The notes under the pieces are model-generated. The model had not been told where the DNA came from and did not search any database. It was given only the letters and a program-made list of their open reading frames with translations. Positions 1-5,427 of a stretch of 12,500 nt of DNA are shown in pieces. Source of the DNA: Monoplex corrugatus (taxonomy: Eukaryota > Mollusca > Gastropoda > Littorinimorpha > Ranellidae). How positions within the stretch are numbered: the first letter of the stretch is position 1; the number at the start of each line of letters is the position of its first letter. The translations under genes were made by a program, and so were the position numbers. The stretch is taken from NCBI GenBank assembly GCA_030674185.1, contig JAPXFY010004811.1:1-12500 (forward strand). Reading direction: 5' to 3'.

Positions 1-394
1 TAGAGAAAGACCCTGGATTAAAGGTTGGAGGAAAAAAAGATGAACAAATTTCGATACGCAGATGACACCCTGCTAATTGCAGAAAGTGAAAGGGACCTAC
101 AAAACTTGTGAATATACTAGAAATAGAAAGCAAAGGTAAGGGGTTGGAACTAAACAGCAGGAAGACTGAAGTCATGGTGATCAGTAAAAAACATGAAATC
201 ATCTCATGCAAAAAAACAGCAAACGGCAGAACCTTGAGACAGGTTTAAATACCTGGGAACGGTCATTTCACCAGATGGCAGAAGTAGCCAGCAGAATCGG
301 CCAAGCCAAAACAGCATTCAAGAAGATGGAAAGCATTCTTATCAACAAATGCCTATCAATTAACATCAGGAAGAGAGTTCTTGAATGTTACATA
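1..394 (+). pseudogene. LINE copy A, first part: decayed reverse-transcriptase C-terminal region
   Basis: This is a fragment of a non-LTR retrotransposon reverse transcriptase entering from the left window edge. The catalytic box RYADDT is read at 52-69. Beyond it, broken stretches recognisable as this LINE family follow: KGKGLELNSRKTEVMVIS (about 134-187) and RIGQAKTAFKKM with SINIRKRVLECY (about 296-391). The same segments recur at 10319-10720 and more weakly after 11848. Stop codons and small deletions make it non-functional: TGA follows QNL near 108, and about 8 bp is missing near 240 relative to copy B. The sequence stops abruptly at 394, where an LTR retrotransposon inserted, and resumes at 8171. 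The reverse-transcriptase identity is firm; the clade (RTE- or CR1-like) is not resolved. Confidence 0.9.
391..394. repeat. Left target-site duplication (CATA)
   Basis: The four bases CATA lie directly before the TG of the 5' LTR and are repeated at 8171-8174 directly after the CA end of the 3' LTR. Removing the element plus one CATA restores a continuous LINE reading of the type ...gaatgtta-cata-gaaccaat, matching the uninterrupted LINE copy B near 10715-10735 apart from one base. A 5-bp ACATA reading is also possible because of the adjacent base. Confidence 0.85.
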
Positions 395-395
395 T

Positions 396-420
396 GTAAC
401 AGAGTGCCTTGCTCTGTTAC
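396..420 (+). other. Perfect 9-bp hairpin at LTR start
   Basis: GTAACAGAG (396-404) and CTCTGTTAC (412-420) are perfect reverse complements around a 7-nt loop, starting one base inside the LTR. The structure is repeated at 5429-5453 in the 3' LTR. Its function is unknown; a role in the U3 end of the RNA or in integrase recognition of the LTR tip is speculation. Confidence 0.8.
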
Positions 421-587
421 GATCTTTCCCCATTTACCTACAACGCTCAAAGGCAACACCGTGTAGCGTGCTTGCCTAGATCAAAAACGCCTTGCATTCT
501 CTTGGTCAAATTGTACTATTATCTCACAGCCTCTGCCTACCCATAGCTATGCATTGAACATTCCAAGGATCTAGCCAGTACATGACG

Positions 588-629
588 ATTGTAGATAACA
601 CACTGCTAAACAATTAGCAGATCTACAAT
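588..629 (+). other. Two-segment hairpin in U3 (9 bp + 7 bp)
   Basis: ATTGTAGAT (588-596) pairs with ATCTACAAT (621-629). Inside it CTGCTAA (603-609) pairs with TTAGCAG (614-620) around an ACAA loop. Both stems are perfect and the only unpaired part besides the loop is a 6-nt one-sided bulge (597-602). The whole structure is unchanged at 5622-5663 in the other LTR. Confidence 0.8.
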
Positions 630-654
630 GTGTACATGTGCTCGAAAGCGGCCT

Positions 655-672
655 ACGACAAGATTTTGTCGT
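655..672 (+). other. Perfect 7-bp hairpin with GATT loop in U3
   Basis: ACGACAA (655-661) and TTGTCGT (666-672) flank a 4-nt GATT loop. It is preserved at 5689-5706. It is the third perfect inverted repeat within the first 280 bp of the LTR. Confidence 0.75.
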
Positions 673-950
673 CATCTCCAGTCAGTATTACGTGGTAGTT
701 TTACAGAACGTAGAGGGGGGGCCGTCACTAATGTATGCATGCTGCCTTCAGCATTATAGAACAATCGCCGTGTAATTGCCGGCGGGAACACTCAGACAAT
801 GACCGCAGGGCGCGTCTGTCTCAACCGCCTTAGGTATTTGTGGCTCGATAGCGAGGACATACCCACTCGCGAAACTGCCGGACAATGACCAGCGTTTCAC
901 TTGTGTGTACTGACGCGCTGCGTTAAAACTACACACTAAGTGTCGACTTA

Positions 951-1046
951 TTAATTAGGTGAGAACAACCAATCAGACCTTGGCATCTGGTTGATTGATT
1001 AATTTGGTGAGAACAACCAATCAGACCTTGCCATCTGAAAGGTTTG
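951..1046 (+). promoter_or_regulatory. Two tandem 48-bp units, each with a CCAAT box
   Basis: Units 951-998 and 999-1046 share TTAATT...GGTGAGAACAACCAATCAGACCTTG..CATCTG-type sequence. Each contains AACCAATCAG, a good match to the CCAAT consensus bound by NF-Y (CCAAT at 969-973 and 1017-1021). Tandem repeats with transcription-factor sites are typical of LTR enhancers. The same pair occurs in the 3' LTR about 5,034 bp downstream. The duplication is seen directly; the enhancer or promoter role is inferred. Confidence 0.6.
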
Positions 1047-1565
1047 AGATTTGAAAATATGACCATCATGCTCTGTTCCCAGAGTACAAATTAACAAGGC
1101 GCATCATAGCGTGTGCTTTTCCACCGCCACTCTCAGTATTACCAGAGGTGCCCTTTCCTGCCACCACTCTTGATCTCACAGCAGGTGATCATCTTCACGG
1201 CATTACTGTAGTAAGTTCTGGATTTTTATCACTTTATTATTCATTGTCATTTGCAGTAAGCTTAGGGACTTTAATGTCTCTTATTTCTTTAGATTCTATC
1301 TCGAGTCTATTGAGTACCGCGTTTGATTTGCAGAATTCACACAGCGAGAAAGTACGTTTTGATCTAAACGATGTGCTATCTCACAAGATCTGTAGCACTT
1401 AGCGTGGCGGCCACCATTGTAAAGATGGGACTGAGGTTTAAATGTAATAACCACTATAGATTTAGCCCCTATTTTCATGTGGCTATTGTAGGACTATGGA
1501 CAACCATATTCTGCCAAAAGCCAAGATACAAGGCATTGTGCAGAGGAAGAGTATTTTATACCTGA

Positions 1566-2303
1566 CAAGGTTGTATTTTTACATACTGACATGATGACTG
1601 ATGAAACACGTGCTCAGCTAATTGATCTGTTTAGTGTATCCCTTAGCTGATCAGCACCACTGATAATCATGTATAGAGTGTTGTTTTGATGACATGGTTT
1701 AATAGTAATATGCTATACTATTTTGTTATCATTGTCTCTAGCACTTGATCTAGAATTATACTTAATCACAGAGATAATGGGTAATAGATTACTCAAGTGT
1801 GTTGTTCTCTCAACACTGCTGACTGCTATTTGATTAGGTGCTGTTTGTGATAACATAGTTCTCATTGTCAAATAGGCCTACTATGTCATCACCACTGAAT
1901 ATTAACTGTCTGAAAGCTACCAAGATGCAATGCATTATTGTGCACTATTTTATACTTGATAATGTTGTATGTGTGTACATAATGGTAGTTGATGAAACAT
2001 GTGCTCAGCGAATTGATCCAATTGTATCCCTTGTCTGCTCAGCACCACTGCTAATCATTATTAATATAGAATGTTGCTTTGATGACATAGCTTAACTAGT
2101 AATATGCTATGCTATTTTGTCATCACTATCTCTAGCACTAGACATAGAATTACACATAACTACATGGAGCAAATATTTAATGGATGACTCAAGTGTGTTG
2201 ACTGCTATTCGATAAGGTAGACCCAATGTTTGTGATGACAGTTCACACAGTCAAATACTATGTCTGTCATCACTACAGAATATTAACTGTCAAATAGCTG
2301 CCC
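1566..2303 (+). repeat. Imperfect tandem duplication inside LTR (units of roughly 350-390 bp)
   Basis: Segment 1566-1922 and segment 1957-2303 align along their lengths. Shared landmarks in order are ATGAAACA[CT]GTGCTCAGC (1601 and 1992), TCAGCACCACTG.TAATCAT, TTGATGACAT, AGTAATATGCTAT, TCTCTAGCACT, ACTCAAGTGTGTTG, and GAATATTAACTGTC (about 1897 and 2278). The offset falls from 391 to about 381 through small indels. The copies are well diverged from each other, yet each is preserved in the 3' LTR, so the duplication is much older than this insertion. No coding content is recognised. Confidence 0.8.
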
Positions 2304-2470
2304 ACTCAGATGTTATGTAATAATGTTACAACTAACTCAGCCCATGGCGGCCGAACAGCTTAATATGACTGTGCATTATTTTGCCAGTACATTATTGAAA
2401 GTCTACTCTATGCTAAGGCTATCGAACAAGCAGTATGGTAGTTTACCCTCAACTTATCAAAGGGTTACTC

Positions 2471-2680
2471 AATGTTTTGTCATCAATTAATTGTTCCATG
2501 TTTACAAGTGCTAGTGTTTTAGAGCGTAAATATCGACACCACATATTTTGGTATACTATAATGTAGTAGTTCTTTACACAACATTTTGTTATCAATTATT
2601 TGTTGCATGTTCACAAATGCTAGTGCTTTTGTTTGTAAATGTAGACATCTTCTGTTAGAATGTAGTAGTTCACTCTTGTA
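2471..2680 (+). repeat. Imperfect tandem duplication inside LTR (about 109-bp unit)
   Basis: A block starting near 2471 (AATGTTTTGTCATCAATTA, then GTTCCATGTTTACAAGTGCTAGTG, then AATGTAGTAGTTC) recurs near 2580 with an offset of about 109. This is a second round of internal LTR duplication. It is also present at about 7505-7714 in the 3' LTR. Confidence 0.75.
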
Positions 2681-2721
2681 TATTGACATTGTTATTTCAC
2701 AAAATGTGTACTTTGTCATTG

Positions 2722-2728
2722 TATTTAT
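2722..2728 (+). promoter_or_regulatory. TATA-like box, candidate LTR core promoter
   Basis: TATTTAT lies about 30 bp upstream of 2752 and about 200 bp upstream of the only AATAAA in the LTR. Transcription starting near 2752 would give a conventional R of about 190 nt. The match is a variant TATA box, and the sequence TTTTGTGTCTTACAG just after it (2737-2751) could equally be a splice acceptor, so the assignment is tentative. Confidence 0.3.
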
Positions 2729-2751
2729 GAAACCTATTTTGTGTCTTACAG

Positions 2752-2835
2752 GCACTGTCTTCTTTGACGTCGTCTTCTTTGATGTCTTCTTTGGCGTCTT
2801 CCTTCCTGTCTTCTTCTTCGTATTCTTTTGTCTCC
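2752..2835 (+). repeat. CT-rich short tandem repeat in the LTR
   Basis: About three 12-15-nt units of the form TCTTCTTTGA[CT]GTC run from about 2758, grading into a long pyrimidine-rich stretch to about 2910. The strand asymmetry is strong. Frames through it read as Phe/Ser-rich peptides, which I take as low-complexity artefacts. TGACGTC in the first unit resembles a CRE core. Confidence 0.6.
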
Positions 2836-2921
2836 TTCCATGTCCCAGTACGGTCCTTTTCCCTTATTGTTATTTTCCCATTTTCCCTGTTTTCCTTCCC
2901 TACCTATCCTCATCAAGAGAT

Positions 2922-2927
2922 AATAAA
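2922..2927 (+). terminator. Polyadenylation signal AATAAA in LTR
   Basis: AATAAA lies within AGATAATAAAGAGTC, with a possible CA cleavage site about 15-20 nt downstream and a GT/T-rich stretch (CGTCTTTTGATTG, 2952-2964) after that. In the 3' LTR the copy at 7956-7961 would end the transcript. It places the R/U5 boundary near 2945 and leaves a U5 of about 170 nt. Confidence 0.55.
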
Positions 2928-3084
2928 GAGTCAAGTAACACAACGAGGACTTCGTCTTTTGATTGAGAGACTTCCCTTTCTGCTCTGGATTCAAAGGACC
3001 ACCACAGCAATCATCACCAAACCCCTTAACCCACTCATCCATCCCAAGAGGGCTGCAAATATCACCAATACCATCATCACCAAG

Positions 3085-3094
3085 CCCCCCCCCC
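3085..3094. repeat. C-tract near the end of the 5' LTR (10 C)
   Basis: Ten consecutive C precede TTAACCACGCG at the LTR end. The corresponding tract in the 3' LTR (8128-8149) has 22 C, and the preceding ATC-rich segment has also been rearranged. This is the only region where the two LTRs differ substantially. Confidence 0.85.
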
Positions 3095-3117
3095 TTAACC
3101 ACGCGCTCTATCACACT

Positions 3118-3135
3118 TGGCGCTGCGAGCAGGAT
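3118..3135 (+). promoter_or_regulatory. Primer-binding site, complementary to tRNA-Ser 3' end
   Basis: TGGCGCTGCGAGCAGGAT starts two bases after the CA end of the 5' LTR. Its reverse complement ends CGCCA and fits, over all 18 nt, the T-stem, acceptor stem, discriminator G and CCA of animal tRNA-Ser species that end CCTGCTCGCAGCG. Minus-strand DNA synthesis would start here. tRNA-Ser primers are known from Ty3/gypsy elements such as 17.6 and 297 of Drosophila. The tRNA assignment is from memory of tRNA sequences, not a search. Confidence 0.8.
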
Positions 3136-3200
3136 CCAGATTCGGAAAGGGAACAAGAAAACAAGAAGACAGTGCTACAGATTCATCAAGTTGCCAAACC

Positions 3201-4472
3201 ATGTCGACACCACAACTGTACCGACTTCCAAAACTGTCCGGAGATGAAAGCAGTGCAGAAATCGACGACTTCATTCAGGAGGCCAGATTGATCCTACAGC
3301 TCCAGCCCCTGGATGACAAAGCAGCTGCCCTCTGGCTCATATCATCGTTAGAGGGCCCAGCTCGTCGGGAGATGCTATGGCAACCAACGGCAAGAGTGGA
3401 CACTCCAGACAAGATCCTGAAGATCATCCAGGACAACTGGGGTGACCAGAGGGACTCCACAACCCTTGCTGCCACATTCTACAACAGGCAGCAGAGAAAG
3501 GGGGAGACTGTCATTGAGTACGCGACCCACCTACGCGTACTCTGGATGAAGGCCAACCAAGCTGAAGAGGGGACATTGTCACCAACGCAGCTTCGGGACG
3601 CCTTCGTCTGTGGTCTCTCCCCAGGCGCTCTCAGGAGGGATGTCCGGCGATACATAAGAGATCATCCGGACACCACCTTCGAGGGAGCCAAGATGGAGGC
3701 CCTGCGGTGGATGCGAGAGGACAGCTGTGCTGAACACCACCTGGCACAGCTGATAGTGGCCAACTCTAGCCCAGTCATCGCCCGTATGGAGGCACAGCTG
3801 GCAGAAATCAGTGCCAATGTAGACCAGCAACTCCTGCGGTGCAACACTGCGGCTAAACCTCAACCACCACGGCAACCACCTCTCCACAGCAGACAGCAAC
3901 CTTCACCACGGCAACAGCAGCCACCAGAACATTGTCTTTGGTGTGACCGGGCCGGCCACACTGAAGACAAATGCTGGAACCGGCGCCGGTACAAGAAGAG
4001 GGCCAAGCGGCGACGGCAGCCTGCACCCAAGAGGGCTGCAACGCAAAGTGCAGACCCTGCTGTCACCCACGGACAAGCTGCAGGGCACAAGAGGAAGAAG
4101 CAGCATCCAGGCAAGTCCAAGCCTACCAATACTCCTTCTCCCTTGCCCCATTCTCCCTCTCTTCTTCATCAGCCCTCCAAATCTGCTGCTGCCCCCAAAC
4201 TCCCCTGTGCCAGCCAGAGCCTGAGTGCTGTCAGCACTCCTGGAACCAACAGTGGACCTCCCATTCCAGTGCCACGCAGACACCGTCGTCGATCCCAAGG
4301 CCACCCGAGCCATGATGGTCGATGCCAGGACCCAGCAGCACCGGAGCAGGCGACGTCTACACCAGCAGCTGACGACGACCTGCAGGTAGGCATGCATGTT
4401 TACCTGCGGGACATGATACCTGGTTCCAGCAAGCATGGACCAACACCTGGTTGCCGGACCTGTATTGTGTGA
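3201..4472 (+). CDS. gag: Gag polyprotein with CCHC zinc knuckle, Ty3/gypsy-like (423 aa)
   Basis: This encodes the capsid/nucleocapsid protein of the element, which would assemble particles and package its RNA. The first good ATG in the open frame is at 3201 with A at -3, 85 nt after the LTR; the frame is open further upstream only through non-ATG codons over the primer site. Residues about 8-190 form a helical retrotransposon-gag-type region (LPKLSGDES near the start, then LEGPARREM, WGDQRDSTTLAATFY, LRDAFVCGL, RRYIRDHP). A Gln/Pro-rich linker follows (about 215-243). The zinc knuckle is C245-x2-C248-x4-H253-x4-C258, and a strongly basic stretch (about 261-280) comes next. Residues about 394-404 (LQVGMHVYLRD) look like an integrase C-terminal piece, so the last about 30 residues probably come from fused pol sequence. 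There are no internal stops. The region between the knuckle and the tail is Pro/Ser-rich and of unclear origin. Confidence 0.9.
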   Translation: MSTPQLYRLPKLSGDESSAEIDDFIQEARLILQLQPLDDKAAALWLISSLEGPARREMLWQPTARVDTPDKILKIIQDNWGDQRDSTTLAATFYNRQQRKGETVIEYATHLRVLWMKANQAEEGTLSPTQLRDAFVCGLSPGALRRDVRRYIRDHPDTTFEGAKMEALRWMREDSCAEHHLAQLIVANSSPVIARMEAQLAEISANVDQQLLRCNTAAKPQPPRQPPLHSRQQPSPRQQQPPEHCLWCDRAGHTEDKCWNRRRYKKRAKRRRQPAPKRAATQSADPAVTHGQAAGHKRKKQHPGKSKPTNTPSPLPHSPSLLHQPSKSAAAPKLPCASQSLSAVSTPGTNSGPPIPVPRRHRRRSQGHPSHDGRCQDPAAPEQATSTPAADDDLQVGMHVYLRDMIPGSSKHGPTPGCRTCIV

Positions 4473-4771
4473 CGGCACGCCATCCCCAACACCGTCACAT
4501 ATACACAGTCCAGTCACTGGCAGGTGGCCCCCACCAGGCCATTTCCAGAATCCACCTCCTGCCAGCACCTGGGTCCATGCTAGACATGAAGCCACCACCA
4601 GACCCGGAGTCATCTGACTCCGAAGACGAGCAGTGGCTAGTCTGCCAAAAGCCACGGCGCAGAACAACGCGGCCCATGGTGACAACAGCACCTGAGCCCG
4701 CTATACCAGAGCAGACGACTACACCAGTCCCTCCAAGACGGTCAACACGCCTCATGAATAGGACACTTTGA
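4374..4771 (+). pseudogene. Remnant of integrase C-terminus (pol tail), frameshifted
   Basis: LQVGMHVYLRD (from 4380, in the gag frame) resembles the segment of Ty3/gypsy integrases that precedes the GPY/F-type module. The resemblance then continues in a different frame from about 4430 to the stop at 4771. That frame has DLYCVTARHP, HIYTVQSL, RIHLLPAPG, an acidic SSDSEDEQW patch and a terminal PPRRSTR motif. Such acidic and RRSTR tails are familiar at the end of animal gypsy Pol proteins. The frame change falls near 4420-4440 and fits a 1-nt deletion; I see no slippery heptamer that would make it programmed. The protease-to-integrase-core part that should lie between Gag and this tail is missing. 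The family call is from memory of conserved motifs. Confidence 0.6.
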
Positions 4772-5334
4772 GAAGTCCTATTCTACAAAGGGACAAATAT
4801 TAATGAGTATATATTTTAGGTTCAACTGACCACAATAATATTTACCTGGACAGATTACTGCATAAGGAAAATTTCCTTTTTTGTATGTGTTTAAATTGAT
4901 AATCTGCCAAAGCTATGAACATTATATTTGGTCATTCTTTTCATTTAGCATGTAATAACCATGCCATTGAAAACCCGGATTGTCACATTGATGCGATGCT
5001 TTTGATATTTACATATATTTTTATACATTTGTCATTTTGTTTCCCGTAATGAATGTTTTGATGCATAGGTATGGCAAAGAGGCTTTAGTGAACTTATTAA
5101 ATGCTACTTTCTTTAATGCTACTTTCTCTAGCTTATTATGTTAAGGCATTTGCCATTTCAGTGTTTCCGTACTGTCCAAGTACGATGACCAATTCAGAGT
5201 CCTAACTTGACCAAACAGTGTAACTGTCCTTTCGGAACTGAAATTGCAACTCTCCAGTTTGCCCATGCATGCCCTAGCTAATATGCAAGTGGATTCCATA
5301 CTCCACCATATTCATAGCATTTCTCAATTTTATG
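4772..5334 (+). other. Non-coding 3' part of the internal region
   Basis: This is A+T-rich sequence between the pol-tail stop and the hairpins before the 3' LTR. I see no open frame of useful length, no env-like protein with membrane segments, and no second gene. The near-tandem repeat AATGCTACTTTCT occurs at about 5100 and 5117. It is best described as the 3' untranslated part of the element. Confidence 0.6.
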
Positions 5335-5373
5335 AATTCTTGAGGTGGCCCTGAAATTTCAGCCTCAAGAATT
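5335..5373 (+). other. Perfect 11-bp inverted repeat enclosing a 12-bp palindrome
   Basis: AATTCTTGAGG (5335-5345) and CCTCAAGAATT (5363-5373) are exact reverse complements. Between them lies CTGAAATTTCAG (5351-5362), itself a perfect palindrome. It sits about 47 bp before the polypurine tract and would form a stable RNA hairpin in the genomic transcript. The function is unknown; packaging, export or priming roles are only possibilities. Confidence 0.85.
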
Positions 5374-5390
5374 TACCCAATGTTCGCGCA

Positions 5391-5406
5391 CCATCGCGGA
5401 CGATGG
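5391..5406 (+). other. Perfect 6-bp hairpin with CGGA loop before polypurine tract
   Basis: CCATCG (5391-5396) and CGATGG (5401-5406) flank a 4-nt loop CGGA. It lies between the larger hairpin and the polypurine tract. Confidence 0.7.
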
Positions 5407-5419
5407 TTTTCAAATTGGT

Positions 5420-5427
5420 GGGGGAGG
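5420..5427 (+). promoter_or_regulatory. Polypurine tract (plus-strand primer site)
   Basis: GGGGGAGG runs directly into the TG that starts the 3' LTR. A purine run abutting the 3' LTR is where RNase H leaves the primer for plus-strand synthesis in LTR elements. Its exact abutment on the LTR edge supports the boundary at 5427/5428. Confidence 0.85.

Larger units (their letters stand above)
395..3115 (+). repeat. 5' long terminal repeat (2,721 bp)
   Basis: It begins TGTAACAGAG and ends CTATCACA. It is repeated at 5428-8170 with an offset of 5,033-5,034. By eye I find four substitutions (near 496, 640, 644 and 944) and one 1-bp indel (near 560) up to about 3065. Differences then cluster around the terminal C-tract. 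No long protein-coding region is convincing; the open frames inside (1148-1402, 1865-2095, 2586-2966) have no recognisable domains. A plausible division is U3 395-about 2751, R about 2752-2945 and U5 about 2946-3115, based on a TATA-like box at 2722 and AATAAA at 2922; this is inference. Its length is unusual, since animal Ty3/gypsy LTRs are commonly a few hundred bases. Confidence 0.93.

Noticed and set aside
1148..2095. Several 60-84-aa frames in the LTR, duplicated in the other LTR
   Set aside because: Being found twice only reflects LTR duplication. They show no domain or motif, and the A+T-rich sequence gives such frames by chance.
2586..2966. 126-aa Phe-rich frame in the LTR (also 7620-8000), which looks membrane-like
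   Set aside because: The hydrophobicity comes from the CT-rich short repeat. The frame crosses the probable promoter and the poly(A) signal, and has no ATG at its stated start.
3117..3200. Upstream extension of the gag frame beginning with TTG
   Set aside because: It overlaps the primer-binding site and lacks an ATG. The ATG at 3201 has a good context and suits an animal retroelement.
4400..4445. Programmed -1 frameshift linking gag to the pol tail
   Set aside because: No X-XXY-YYZ slippery heptamer is visible at the frame change. A simple indel in a degenerating tail is more likely.
3903..4691. 262-aa open frame on the minus strand opposite gag
   Set aside because: Its composition (Trp, Cys, Gly and Leu rich without domains) mirrors the GC-rich gag strand. 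It is a shadow of the real frame.
4772..5427. Search for an env-like gene that would make this an errantivirus-type element
   Set aside because: There is no open frame of adequate size, signal peptide or transmembrane segment before the polypurine tract.
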